Below are positions 25,334 through 34,720 of a stretch of 64,000 nt of DNA, one piece after another. The notes below the pieces were generated by a model. It was given only the letters and a program-made list of their open reading frames with translations. It ran no database searches and was not told the origin of the DNA. Origin of the DNA: an uncultured Paludibacter sp. (lineage in GTDB: Bacteria; Bacteroidota; Bacteroidia; Bacteroidales; Paludibacteraceae); NCBI GenBank assembly GCA_937897985.1, contig CALCBD010000018.1, positions 248,001 to 312,000 of the forward strand. Reading direction: 5' to 3'. A program made the translations under genes and the position numbers. Numbering within the stretch: the stretch's first letter is position 1; each line of letters starts with the position of its first letter.

Positions 25334-28300
25334 ATGAAAAGCAATTATACGCCTAATAAACGGCAAATTACAGGTCATGTATTTATTCTGCTCTTTATAT
25401 CGTTTTGTTTTTTACCTCTCGATGCAGCAGTCCCTGATTCGGGAAAAGCAAGGCAAACAGCCGAATTGTTTTTCAGTTCAAATCAGTCCGGACTTTCGAA
25501 GGTAAAGTCATCCGTGCCTCAAAAATTAGAAAAAAAATATCAATCGCCAGGTGTCAGGCATACCCCTCTGTTTATATATCAGAGTCAGTCCGACGGGTTC
25601 GTTATTGTGGCTCAAAACAACGGCCGTTTTGCGATAGTGGGTTATTCGCCCGAAGGTAAATTCAGAGCAGACAGTGTCCCTCCTCAACTCAAAAGTTTGT
25701 TGAAATTATATGAAGATTCACTTCAGTTTGATGAAGATAATCAAATAGCAAGAGCAAATGCAGTAGTAGCGCCTCTGCTTGATCAGGCGGGAGTAAATCT
25801 CGATCAGTTCAGTCACAGTCAGGTCGGAGGTTGTCCCACTGGTTGCATTGCAACAGCTTTTACCCAGATAATGGCTTATCACAGGTACCCGAACAAAGGA
25901 ACCGGTTCAAATTGCTATACCCATGCAACTTACGGGCAGCTTTGTGCCGATTTTGAAAATACAGTCTACAACTGGACTAATCCGACTTACGAAGATTATG
26001 AGAAACTGTCGTATCATGTTGGTATATCAATGAATATGAATTATTGCGGGAGTCCGTTCGGAAGTATTCCATCGTCATCAGATTATATCGAGAGAATCCA
26101 TAAACATTTTGGGTATTACATTCAAAGCGGTCCTTTTGCCGGCATTACTTCACAATCGGTTAACATATGCAGTGAACTGGACAACCGCCGTCCGGTTTAT
26201 GCTGAATTACCCGGTAATCCCGGCCATGCGGTGGTACTTGACGGGTACGATACCAACGGATTTTTTCATATTCATTTTGGCTGGGGAGGCTTATACAACG
26301 GATATTATGCGCTGAATACCAACTCAACTTTCAAAGTTGGATATAAGTTCGGAACAAATATTCAGGTAGCAGTTTACATGTCGCCAACAGTACTCAAAAC
26401 CAATGTGCAGGATTCATTGGCATTGGTCGCTTTTCATAACAGTTTTAACGGCACCACAGGCTGGGATTTAAAAGAACCGGTTTTTACCTGGAGAGGTGTA
26501 CTCGTTATCAACGGAAGGGTTGTTTCGTTGTTTCTCAACAATGGTTCGTACCTGCAATTTAAAGGTACTATTCCTCCCGAAACCGGTAATCTGACAGCGT
26601 TGCAACGGTTAAATCTCCTCGGTCAGTTCGATGGTGAGCTTCCGGCAGAAATTGCCCGTTTAACAGAGCTCAGGGAGTTATGTATTTATGGCGGACAGGG
26701 AACATTCAAAGCAGTATTACCCCAAAACATCGGCAATCTGACCAAATTGGAGACTTTGGCAATTCCGTTTAAAGCTGAAGGAGAAATTCCGGTTTCGATA
26801 AGTAACCTGACTCAGTTAAAGAACCTTGATTTGAGCAACGGTAATCTGACGGGTACAATTCCGGCCGGAATAGCAAATTTGACCAAACTCGAAAATCTGA
26901 CATTTTTCAGAAATAAACTCACAGGTAATTTACCTCAAGCCATCGGTAATCTCACACAATTACAAACGCTATCGCTTGGTGAAAATTTGCTATCAGGAAA
27001 TATTCCTTCCGGCATTGGAAATCTGACCAGACTGACCGCACTGTTCTTGAGTAATAATATGCTGACCGGCGATATTCCGGCTTCTATCGGGAACTGTCGT
27101 TTGCTGACAAATTTATATCTGAGTGATAATCAGCTTACAGGTAATATACCAGCTGAAATCGGAAATCTTGTTTTGCTCGAAAATCTGACTTTAAAAAACA
27201 ATCAATTTGAATCTTTACCAAATGAAATCGGACGACTGAAGAAGGTTTATTCGCTGGATGTATGCAACAACAAACTCAGGTCGTTGCCCGATTCGATAGT
27301 ATTAATGGACAGATTGTACGAATTATATGCTCAGAATAACCGGATTTCGGGATTGTCGGAAAATTTCGGAGTTTGTAAAAGCATGAAAAATGTAAATCTC
27401 TCGAACAATCAACTGAAAGAAATTCCCGTGGAATTGTTTTTTGCCCGCAATATCGAATCTATCGGTTTGTCGAATAACCTGATTGAAAAATTTCCTTCAA
27501 ATATTTCGATAATTCCTCCTAAATTGCAGGGGTTGAATCTCGATAACAACAATCTGTCGGGAAAAATTCCTGCATTTTTAGTTACCAATCCTCAGTTATC
27601 ATCCGTATTGTTACGAAATAACAGGTTTATCTACGAGGATTTGCCTGATTCAGCGATAATTAACGCACAACTCGGAACTCAGCAAAGAGTAGGTCTTTCA
27701 AAAAAAGTTTTCAAAGTGGCCATGGGCGATACGGTACGGATAAACATTAAGGACATTACGCCATTTAAACGTAAGGGCAACAAATATTACTGGTGTCTTT
27801 ATCCTAAATATTTCGATTCAGGCGAAACAGGTGATTTTCAGGAGGATTCGATACTGAAGGTTGTAATCAGCGAAAAAACCATCAACAACAGGTATTATTG
27901 CAAGGTTTCAAATCCCGAAGCACCTAACTATAAATACGAAATCTGGACATTGCCTGTACTGAATTATGTGGCGACCGATACTTTATCTTTTAAACTCTCG
28001 ACCGATGAGGAGATAATTGCCGAAAAATACCCTCAGGCTCATGTGGTTAATGCCCTGGATTTGCCCGGCAAAATTGTGGATGACCGTATCGTTACCCTGG
28101 TTCCTCCTTTAAAATACCGCGGTAATATTAAGTGGCAGGCTTCTTCCGACAAAACAACATGGTACGATTTATCAACCTCCATGGCACAAAACGATTTAAA
28201 GGCGAATTTCCTCACTGTTAAAAGCAATGAGCTGGTACTTACGCCCAAAACTCCTGCCTATTACCGTTGTATGTTACAGGACACTGATTGCGAGCCGATG

Positions 28301-30796
28301 TACAGCGATACAATCCGGGTCAATCCGTTCGGAAAAGTACTGCTCGATTCTGTCGTCAATGTAGACAAAGAACTGATCAAAGTAAAAACCGACAGCATTG
28401 AAATCACTGTGCCCAAAGGTATTCACGAGGGCGATTTCAGACTGACAGTAGTAAAACTGGACAATCCGCCAGCCGGACCTGATGGTGTAAAACTGAGTTC
28501 GGTATATGATGTAACCGTGAGTTTCGGAAATGTATTTGATATACCAATGCTGATCAAATTCAGGAACCTCCCCAAAAACATCGATCCGAAGAAAATTGAT
28601 AATTATAAGGGTGCTTATTACGATGATATGAACCGGAAATGGGTGAAGTTTAACAATTCATTTGTCAGTTTGAAAGATAGTACGTTCAATATTCTTACAA
28701 ATCATTTAACCAAGCTTTCGTGGTGGATATATGAAGATGCATTTCTGTACGGATACAACTATTATCTTCAGGGTGAAAGGGTAAATGTTATGTACACCTG
28801 GGCGAAAGATTCGGAAAATGACAAAAATTTCATAAAATATGAATCGAAAGTACAGGATAAACCCAGGCCATGGAGAAGTACCAATACCAATCCCGAAGCT
28901 GATGGTAACCCCGTTATGATTCAGGATATTGCTGCAAATTTGGATTATATAATTAAAAGATTTGAAGCGCTCGGACTTGAAACTCCTTTCTTACGGTTCA
29001 ATGTTTATGTTACAAATCTGGATGATGAATTTGCCAGCATAGGTACAGCAGGATATTTAAGTATGCGTGGCTATTTTAAGTTTAACATCAAAAAAGCCGC
29101 AAATACAAATGAAGAGGAAATGCGTAAAACATTAGCTCATGAATATATGCATTATACTCAGGATTATTACATGACAGTGCTTCTCGACAATTATTTCTTT
29201 CAGGAGGTTCATGCACCATTAGCCGACAGATTAGTATGGCCTGAAAAGAAAGACCTCGAAAATCCTGAAAACGAAGCTTTATTGCGCGATAGTTATAATT
29301 CAAGAGCCGGATCAATTGTCAGTTTTGATACCGGTGAATACAGCATTTTTGACCTGCTTTCGGAATCATGGGATCATGATGCCACATTACCTGTAGTGGA
29401 AAAACTTTCATTGGCACTTTACTCACTCGAAGCTAACCTTTCGGGTAGTTTTTTACATTATATGCGGTCGTACAGGACGGGAACAAAACTCGATATTGTT
29501 AAACTATTGAAAGAACATGGCTGGATCAACAGCGTATCCAACTGGACCTGGAGGGCATATCTCAATAGTCAGACTGAAGCTCAGTTCAACACAAGTCTCG
29601 GTGACGAATTCGATGACTATGTACGTTTTTTGTTGGAGGGAAGTGAAGAGAAATTTACTTTATTGGATTTGACCAGCAAAAATTTATATAATCACATCAT
29701 CACAAATGCCGGTTTTTCAGGTACCAACAAAGGCACTTTTGCTCAGTCACTCAACTATAATTTTTCGAAAGACAAGAGCCAGCCTCAAAAAGACAATATC
29801 GATATTAGTGTGCCTTATCTGGCAGCCAAAATGGTGTTGCTTACCAATCAAACTACTGATAAAAATGTACTGATCAATTATAAACGTAAACACGATAAAA
29901 ATGATGAATATAATGTTTATCACGGACGATACGATTTAAAGGAGAAAAAAGTGGTGTACGTGGATATCAGTGATTCACTGGAGTATAACTTTTTAATCGA
30001 ACCATTTTCCGATAAAGATGCTGTCAAACATCAGAATATCCAGTTTATCCTGCTGGTCAACAAAAAATGTCCGTCGGTGGTGGGTGTTTTTACTACTTTC
30101 AATGCTTCGTTTGAACTTACTGCAACTCCGGTTTATGATGTTACATCACTCCTGACAGCTTATTTGGAATCGAAAAGCAAAGGTCTTTTCATCAACAATT
30201 TTAGTGGAAATTCAAAAAGAGCATTTCTTCTTTCAGGTGCACATCTGAAAGTGTCGACACCAAATCTGACCTATCATACAATCAATTCATATTCAAGTTC
30301 AAAAACTTTACTGGGCCCGACTGAATACAGGGTTTCTTCGTTTTTCGATAGCGAAACCCGTTACGATTTTGAAGACAATACGCCGGGGATAACAACATTG
30401 CCATCAATTCAGAATACAACCAGAAACATGACGGTTACTTATGATTGTATAAAAGGAACTTTAAAAATTAATATGAACGCCCACATCATTAATAAATATG
30501 AAACTATTTATGAGGAAAAACCACGGATTGTGAAATCGAGTGAATGGTTCGAAAACGGGTCGATGGATCTTGTTAAAATTTCAAATCTGACTTATGGTAG
30601 CGAAGGTGTATTATTTTTCCTTACCAACAATTCTGCAGAAACCCGTGCAGTCATTAGAAATTTGAGTTATAGTCAAAGGGAAGTGAATTATAATGTTGAT
30701 ACAGGCGCAGTTACTTCTGAGAACACTTCTAACTACATAGATACAGATTATTCAATGGATGATATTAAATTATTAATCATGTTGAATACTGAATAA
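25334..30796 (+). CDS. Giant two-peptidase protein: C10 streptopain domain, LRR array, zincin motif
   Basis: An 1820-residue exported protein. A hydrophobic signal (residues ~14-32) precedes a Spi-like propeptide (~38-135) and a C10 cysteine peptidase domain (~155-350) with candidate catalytic Cys171 in PTGCIATA, His298 in GHAVVLDGY and the FGWGG motif. Residues ~390-766 hold about 15 leucine-rich repeats, the first ten of the plant-like form (GNIPxxIGNLTxLxxLxLSxN). Ig-like segments and a ZU5-like domain (~1020-1130) follow. A metallopeptidase-like region has HEYMH at 1269-1273 with Glu1291 in FFQEVHAPLAD as possible third zinc ligand. The C-terminal ~420 residues are unassigned and I see no T9SS sorting tail. 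It is the last gene of the operon. The C10 and LRR calls are firm; zinc-peptidase activity is inference. Confidence 0.88.
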   Translation: MKSNYTPNKRQITGHVFILLFISFCFLPLDAAVPDSGKARQTAELFFSSNQSGLSKVKSSVPQKLEKKYQSPGVRHTPLFIYQSQSDGFVIVAQNNGRFAIVGYSPEGKFRADSVPPQLKSLLKLYEDSLQFDEDNQIARANAVVAPLLDQAGVNLDQFSHSQVGGCPTGCIATAFTQIMAYHRYPNKGTGSNCYTHATYGQLCADFENTVYNWTNPTYEDYEKLSYHVGISMNMNYCGSPFGSIPSSSDYIERIHKHFGYYIQSGPFAGITSQSVNICSELDNRRPVYAELPGNPGHAVVLDGYDTNGFFHIHFGWGGLYNGYYALNTNSTFKVGYKFGTNIQVAVYMSPTVLKTNVQDSLALVAFHNSFNGTTGWDLKEPVFTWRGVLVINGRVVSLFLNNGSYLQFKGTIPPETGNLTALQRLNLLGQFDGELPAEIARLTELRELCIYGGQGTFKAVLPQNIGNLTKLETLAIPFKAEGEIPVSISNLTQLKNLDLSNGNLTGTIPAGIANLTKLENLTFFRNKLTGNLPQAIGNLTQLQTLSLGENLLSGNIPSGIGNLTRLTALFLSNNMLTGDIPASIGNCRLLTNLYLSDNQLTGNIPAEIGNLVLLENLTLKNNQFESLPNEIGRLKKVYSLDVCNNKLRSLPDSIVLMDRLYELYAQNNRISGLSENFGVCKSMKNVNLSNNQLKEIPVELFFARNIESIGLSNNLIEKFPSNISIIPPKLQGLNLDNNNLSGKIPAFLVTNPQLSSVLLRNNRFIYEDLPDSAIINAQLGTQQRVGLSKKVFKVAMGDTVRINIKDITPFKRKGNKYYWCLYPKYFDSGETGDFQEDSILKVVISEKTINNRYYCKVSNPEAPNYKYEIWTLPVLNYVATDTLSFKLSTDEEIIAEKYPQAHVVNALDLPGKIVDDRIVTLVPPLKYRGNIKWQASSDKTTWYDLSTSMAQNDLKANFLTVKSNELVLTPKTPAYYRCMLQDTDCEPMYSDTIRVNPFGKVLLDSVVNVDKELIKVKTDSIEITVPKGIHEGDFRLTVVKLDNPPAGPDGVKLSSVYDVTVSFGNVFDIPMLIKFRNLPKNIDPKKIDNYKGAYYDDMNRKWVKFNNSFVSLKDSTFNILTNHLTKLSWWIYEDAFLYGYNYYLQGERVNVMYTWAKDSENDKNFIKYESKVQDKPRPWRSTNTNPEADGNPVMIQDIAANLDYIIKRFEALGLETPFLRFNVYVTNLDDEFASIGTAGYLSMRGYFKFNIKKAANTNEEEMRKTLAHEYMHYTQDYYMTVLLDNYFFQEVHAPLADRLVWPEKKDLENPENEALLRDSYNSRAGSIVSFDTGEYSIFDLLSESWDHDATLPVVEKLSLALYSLEANLSGSFLHYMRSYRTGTKLDIVKLLKEHGWINSVSNWTWRAYLNSQTEAQFNTSLGDEFDDYVRFLLEGSEEKFTLLDLTSKNLYNHIITNAGFSGTNKGTFAQSLNYNFSKDKSQPQKDNIDISVPYLAAKMVLLTNQTTDKNVLINYKRKHDKNDEYNVYHGRYDLKEKKVVYVDISDSLEYNFLIEPFSDKDAVKHQNIQFILLVNKKCPSVVGVFTTFNASFELTATPVYDVTSLLTAYLESKSKGLFINNFSGNSKRAFLLSGAHLKVSTPNLTYHTINSYSSSKTLLGPTEYRVSSFFDSETRYDFEDNTPGITTLPSIQNTTRNMTVTYDCIKGTLKINMNAHIINKYETIYEEKPRIVKSSEWFENGSMDLVKISNLTYGSEGVLFFLTNNSAETRAVIRNLSYSQREVNYNVDTGAVTSENTSNYIDTDYSMDDIKLLIMLNTE

Positions 30797-30845
30797 AAGG
30801 TTCAATGTTGATTCTTTTTGCTTAATTGGTAAAATTGTTGATTAT

Positions 30846-30876
30846 AAGCCGGATAGATATTGTCTGTCTGGCTTTA
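30846..30876 (+). terminator. Hairpin after the peptidase operon
   Basis: Bases 30846-30857 pair with 30863-30874 (12 pairs, two of them G-U) around a 5-base loop, 50 bases after the stop. Only a short UUUAAAUU follows, so termination strength is uncertain. Confidence 0.45.
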
Positions 30877-31047
30877 AATTCAAAGTATCTTCTTAATTTT
30901 AAACCTGTAGTTCTTCGGTTTGAAACAGCCTTCTCGAATTCGGGGTCATCTGTCTGTAAGATTCAGATTTTATACCGGAAAACAATTCAGCTGACCAAAA
31001 GATATAATTTTTGAATTACATTGTATTTTGGTTAAAGCCTCAGCAAT

Positions 31048-31692
31048 TTACTTCAAATAGATGGTCGGATCAAAACCTTCTAAAGCTTCTTTTCGCTCGG
31101 TACAGGTGCCGCATGTGCCACAATGTATTTCTTTGCCGTTGTAGCATGAATAGGTGTTTTCGAACGGAACGCCGGTTTTTTTCCCTTCGAGTGCAATTTC
31201 GCGTTTGGTTAAATGAGTGAACGGAGCCAGTATTTCGACTTCATTATAGGTGCCGTATCGGATGGCGTTGTTCATACTGCTGATAAAGTCGGGGCGGCAA
31301 TCAGGATAAATGGCATGATCGCCCGAATGATTAGAAATAAGCAAACGGTTACATTCCATACTCTCGGCAATACCGGCTGCAATGCTGAGCATGATGCCGT
31401 TGCGGAAGGGCACAACGGTTTTTTTCATGTTTTCATCTTCGTAATGTCCGTCGGGGATTTCGGCCCCCGATTGCAAAAGGTCCGACACAAAGCCCATTTT
31501 GTTCAAATCCATTTCGATGATGCGGTGTTCGATGCCCAAAGCTTTGCAATTGATGGCGGCATATTCAATTTCACGTGCGTTGTGTTTTGAACCATAATCA
31601 AACGACACTGCCAATCGGATGCGTTCGGCATATTGGTATAAAGCTACCGAACTGTCCATTCCACCTGAGTAAAGTATTACTATATCTTTCAT
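31048..31692 (-). CDS. queC: 7-cyano-7-deazaguanine synthase
   Basis: QueC converts 7-carboxy-7-deazaguanine to preQ0 with ATP and ammonia, a step to queuosine in tRNA. The 214-residue protein (from the ATG at 31692, giving MKDIVILYSGGMDSS) has the PP-loop SGGMDSSVAL at the N-terminus and the zinc cysteines at the end (SCYNGKEIHCGTCGTC). The middle NHSGDHAIYPDCRPDF is characteristic. No other queuosine genes are adjacent. It is divergent from aguA with a -7 element at 31735. Confidence 0.96.
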   Translation of the reverse strand: MKDIVILYSGGMDSSVALYQYAERIRLAVSFDYGSKHNAREIEYAAINCKALGIEHRIIEMDLNKMGFVSDLLQSGAEIPDGHYEDENMKKTVVPFRNGIMLSIAAGIAESMECNRLLISNHSGDHAIYPDCRPDFISSMNNAIRYGTYNEVEILAPFTHLTKREIALEGKKTGVPFENTYSCYNGKEIHCGTCGTCTERKEALEGFDPTIYLK

Positions 31693-31734
31693 AAACTGAA
31701 GCAATAACGGGAATTTTTTAACTATAAAACATTA

Positions 31735-31742
31735 CAAATATA
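31735..31742 (-). promoter_or_regulatory. -7 element TATATTTG of queC
   Basis: A minus-strand TAnnTTTG match ~43 bases before the queC start, without a -33 box at 19 bases. Confidence 0.45.
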
Positions 31743-31783
31743 GTGAATAACAGGCAAAATAAAAATAAGAAAGTAATTTTTCG

Positions 31784-31791
31784 TATTTTTG
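31784..31791 (+). promoter_or_regulatory. -7 element TATTTTTG of aguA
   Basis: A TAnnTTTG match ~60 bases before aguA, followed by GCAG as in several other promoters of this window. The -33 box is not evident. Confidence 0.5.
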
Positions 31792-31850
31792 CAGAAAATA
31801 ATTAAAAATACAAACTTTAAAAGTCTCCGCAAAGGGGTTTTGAGAGCTTT

Positions 31851-32870
31851 ATGAAAATATTACCTGCCGAATGGGCAGAACAGGAATTTGTACAGCTTAC
31901 CTGGCCGCATACCGGTACCGATTGGGCCGATATGCTCGATGAAGTAAACGAATGTTTCGTAAACATTGCAAAGGAAATTCTGAAAAGAGAAAATCTGGTC
32001 ATTGTTTGTGTCGATGCCGATAAAGTGGAAGGGTTTTTCACAGAGGATGAACTCGACAGGATTACTTTTGCAGAAATGCAGACCAATGATACCTGGGCAC
32101 GCGACCATGGCGGAATTACTGTTTTCGAAGATGGAAAACCGGTGGTTTATGATTTTACTTTCAACGGCTGGGGAATGAAGTTTGCCGCAAATCACGACAA
32201 TCTGATTACGAGAAACCTTTATATGGCGGGTGTTTTTGGCGATTACGGTCACCGCAATTGTTTCGGTTTTATTCTTGAGGGTGGCAGTATCGAATCGGAC
32301 GGAGAAGGTACTGTGCTTACTACAGCCGAGTGCTTGCTTTCGGATAACCGAAATCATTTGTCGGAAGACGATATTGAGGAGAAACTGAAAGAGTATTTCG
32401 GCCTGAAACAGGTGCTGTGGCTCAACCATGGCTACCTGGCCGGCGACGATACCGACAGTCATGTGGATACGCTCGCCCGTTTTACCGACAAAACTACCAT
32501 TGCTTACGTAATGTGCGACGATCCTGAAGATGAGCATTTTGATGAATTGAAGAAAATGAAAAAAGAACTTCGTGGTTTCAGAACTTCCGATGGCGGATAT
32601 TTCAGATTGATACCGCTTCCGATGGCCGATGCTGTTTACGACGAAGATGGTCAGAGACTCCCGGCTACCTATGCTAACTTTCTGATAATAAACGGTGCGG
32701 TATTGATGCCTGCATACAATTCGCCCAGGGATGAAATAGCCAAAGCTCAGCTTCAGAAAGCTTTTCCTGACAGAGAGATTGTTGCTGTCAACTGTCTGGC
32801 TTTAATCAAACAGCATGGTTCGCTTCATTGTGTTACTATGCAATACCCGGCGGAAGGAATTAATAATTAA
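31851..32870 (+). CDS. aguA: Agmatine deiminase (peptidyl-arginine deiminase family)
   Basis: Hydrolyses agmatine to N-carbamoylputrescine and ammonia in the cytoplasm. The 339-residue length is typical. Guanidino-group-modifying motifs are visible: TNDTWARDHGG near 75-85, ILEGGSIESDG near 140, the GDDTDSHVD segment near 203-211 with the catalytic His, and the nucleophile Cys327 in GSLHCVTMQ. It is followed 88 bases later by the N-carbamoylputrescine amidase, completing arginine-derived putrescine synthesis. The last codons and stop lie inside a heptamer repeat array (32858-32903). Confidence 0.95.
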   Translation: MKILPAEWAEQEFVQLTWPHTGTDWADMLDEVNECFVNIAKEILKRENLVIVCVDADKVEGFFTEDELDRITFAEMQTNDTWARDHGGITVFEDGKPVVYDFTFNGWGMKFAANHDNLITRNLYMAGVFGDYGHRNCFGFILEGGSIESDGEGTVLTTAECLLSDNRNHLSEDDIEEKLKEYFGLKQVLWLNHGYLAGDDTDSHVDTLARFTDKTTIAYVMCDDPEDEHFDELKKMKKELRGFRTSDGGYFRLIPLPMADAVYDEDGQRLPATYANFLIINGAVLMPAYNSPRDEIAKAQLQKAFPDREIVAVNCLALIKQHGSLHCVTMQYPAEGINN

Positions 32871-32903
32871 TAATTAATAATTCATAATTCATAATTCATA
32901 ATT
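32858..32903. repeat. Heptamer tandem repeat (AATTAAT x3, AATTCAT x3)
   Basis: Six perfect 7-base units plus a partial seventh run from inside the end of aguA into the aguA-aguB gap. The array encodes the last residues and the stop (TAA at 32868-32870). Repeats of this kind can change length by slippage. Confidence 0.9.
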
Positions 32904-32958
32904 ACAGTTTGCCGGACTGCAAAACCGGGAAAAATAGTAGTCGTATTTTTACAGATAA

Positions 32959-33840
32959 ATGATGAAAATAGCTTTAATTCAACAATCCAATACATTCGAC
33001 CGCGAAAAGAATATTGCTAAACTGGAACACAATATCCGGTCGTGTGCAGCACAGGGTGCATCGCTGATAGTATTACAGGAACTTCATAATGGTTTATATT
33101 TTTGTCAGACTGAGGATGTTGCTGTTTTTGAGCAGGCCGAAACGATTCCGGGTCCTTCGACTTTGTTTTTTGGGAAACTGGCTTCCGAACTTGGTGTGGT
33201 ACTGGTGCTTTCGTTGTTCGAAAAACGTGCGGCAGGTTTGTATCACAACACAGCGGTTGTTATTGAAAAAGATGGAACCATTGCGGGTAAATACCGTAAA
33301 ATGCATATTCCGGACGATCCGGCATATTACGAAAAGTTTTATTTTACACCCGGCGATTTGGGTTTCGAACCCGTTCAGACTTCGTTGGGTAAATTAGGCG
33401 TGTTGGTTTGCTGGGATCAGTGGTATCCCGAAGCCGCACGACTGATGGCAATGGCAGGTGCTGATTTGCTTATCTATCCCACTGCAATAGGGTGGGAGAG
33501 TACCGATACCGACGATGAAAAACAGCGCCAGACCAATGCATGGATAACGGTTCAGCGCGGTCATGCCGTTGCCAACGGGATTTATGTGATAAGTTGCAAC
33601 CGTGTTGGTTATGAGGCCGATCCATCAGGGGTTACAGGTGGAATTGAATTTTGGGGAAATAGTTTTGTGTCAGGTCCTCAGGGCGAAATAATTGCTCAGG
33701 CTTCGCAAAAGTCAGAAGAAAATAAGGTGGTCGAAATTGATTTGAATCGCTCGGAAAATGTTCGCCGAATCTGGCCTTTTTTCCGCGACAGACGCATTGA
33801 TGCTTTCGGCGATTTGACAAAAAGGTGGCGGGAAGACTAA
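32959..33840 (+). CDS. aguB: N-carbamoylputrescine amidase (nitrilase superfamily)
   Basis: Hydrolyses N-carbamoylputrescine to putrescine, CO2 and ammonia. The 293-residue protein has the full nitrilase-fold triad: Glu41 in LQELHNG, Lys114 in YRKMHIPDD and Cys151 in VCWDQWYPE. The segments NTAVVIEKDG and WGNSFVSGPQGE are typical of the AguB branch. Two ATG codons (32959, 32962) are both possible starts. It is paired with aguA in the same direction, separated by the repeat array and a short gap; a near-consensus TATTTTTA at 32944 is too close to the start to be a confident promoter. Confidence 0.95.
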   Translation: MMKIALIQQSNTFDREKNIAKLEHNIRSCAAQGASLIVLQELHNGLYFCQTEDVAVFEQAETIPGPSTLFFGKLASELGVVLVLSLFEKRAAGLYHNTAVVIEKDGTIAGKYRKMHIPDDPAYYEKFYFTPGDLGFEPVQTSLGKLGVLVCWDQWYPEAARLMAMAGADLLIYPTAIGWESTDTDDEKQRQTNAWITVQRGHAVANGIYVISCNRVGYEADPSGVTGGIEFWGNSFVSGPQGEIIAQASQKSEENKVVEIDLNRSENVRRIWPFFRDRRIDAFGDLTKRWRED

Positions 33841-33895
33841 TGATATATGTAAAAACAGGTTTTGAAAGCAATTGACAAAATTATCTGTTTTTTTG

Positions 33896-33903
33896 TACCT
33901 TTG
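33896..33903 (+). promoter_or_regulatory. -7 element TACCTTTG before the polysaccharide operon
   Basis: TAnnTTTG followed by CGG, ~43 bases upstream of the TerB-DnaJ gene. A TTG at 33872-33874 is 21 bases upstream, slightly longer than the usual 19. Confidence 0.58.
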
Positions 33904-33945
33904 CGGTTTTTTAAAAAATAAAGAAAAAGTTAAAAATACATATTT

Positions 33946-34686
33946 ATGGCAGGATTTGGAAAATGGATAGGTGGTGGACTTGGTTGGGCCTTTGGCGGTC
34001 CGATCGGAGCATTGATCGGTTTTGCTGTCGGTAGTTTGTTCGAAGGTGCTTCGTCGCACGAAATGCCACGTATGAATTCAACCCAAACACGAAGAACTAC
34101 AGAAGCTGATTTTAAAATGAGCTTGCTGGTGCTTATGGCTTGTATGATGAAAGCCGACGGACGCGTCGACAAAGCCGAACTGGCTGTAGTGAAAAAATTT
34201 CTGGTAGCTAATTTCGGTGAGGAGGGAGCGCTCGAAGCACTTCAGGTACTGAAAAACCTGTTGAATGAACCCATCAACGAGACTGAGGTTGCCATTCAAA
34301 TTAATCAGTACATGAATTATTCGGCAAAACTGCAACTCATTCATTTATTGTTCGATATAGCCTATGCCGATGGTGAGATTCACTACAGCGAACTTAGTCT
34401 GATACAGCGGATTGCCGGTATTTTTCAAATTTCGACAGCCGATTTTGAGTCGCTGAAGGCTCCGTACAACAAACAAACCGACCCGGCATGGGCATACAAG
34501 ACACTCGAAATTGAACCTGCTGCCACAGTAGACGAAATTAAAAAGGCTTACAGGCGAATGGCAATGAAATACCATCCTGATAAGGTCAATAACCTGGGTG
34601 AGGAAATGAAAAAATCGGCTACCGAAAAATTCAGAAGCATTAACACAGCTTATGAGGAGTTGAAAAAACAACGCGGTTTTGTTTAA
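33946..34686 (+). CDS. TerB-DnaJ domain protein (DjlA-like co-chaperone)
   Basis: A 246-residue protein. It has a glycine-rich hydrophobic N-terminus (~5-35, GGGLGWAFGGPIGALIGFAVGS) that may insert in a membrane, a TerB-like helical domain (~55-165, MMKADGRVDKAE and IAYADGEIHYSE) and a C-terminal J domain (~178-240) with the HPD motif in KYHPDKVNN. The architecture matches DjlA, a membrane-linked co-chaperone that stimulates DnaK and in E. coli links to capsule regulation. Here it opens a co-directional run ending in glycan assembly genes, which fits an envelope role. The TerB domain carries paired acidic DGxx motifs likely to bind metal. Confidence 0.92.
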   Translation: MAGFGKWIGGGLGWAFGGPIGALIGFAVGSLFEGASSHEMPRMNSTQTRRTTEADFKMSLLVLMACMMKADGRVDKAELAVVKKFLVANFGEEGALEALQVLKNLLNEPINETEVAIQINQYMNYSAKLQLIHLLFDIAYADGEIHYSELSLIQRIAGIFQISTADFESLKAPYNKQTDPAWAYKTLEIEPAATVDEIKKAYRRMAMKYHPDKVNNLGEEMKKSATEKFRSINTAYEELKKQRGFV

Positions 34687-34720
34687 AATAATTTCTTTCA
34701 ATCTTTTACGTTTTTAAAAA

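Noticed and set aside
31860..32537. A 225-codon open frame on the minus strand inside aguA
   Set aside because: It is the mirror of a well-supported gene, has no family features, and its composition reflects codon use of aguA.
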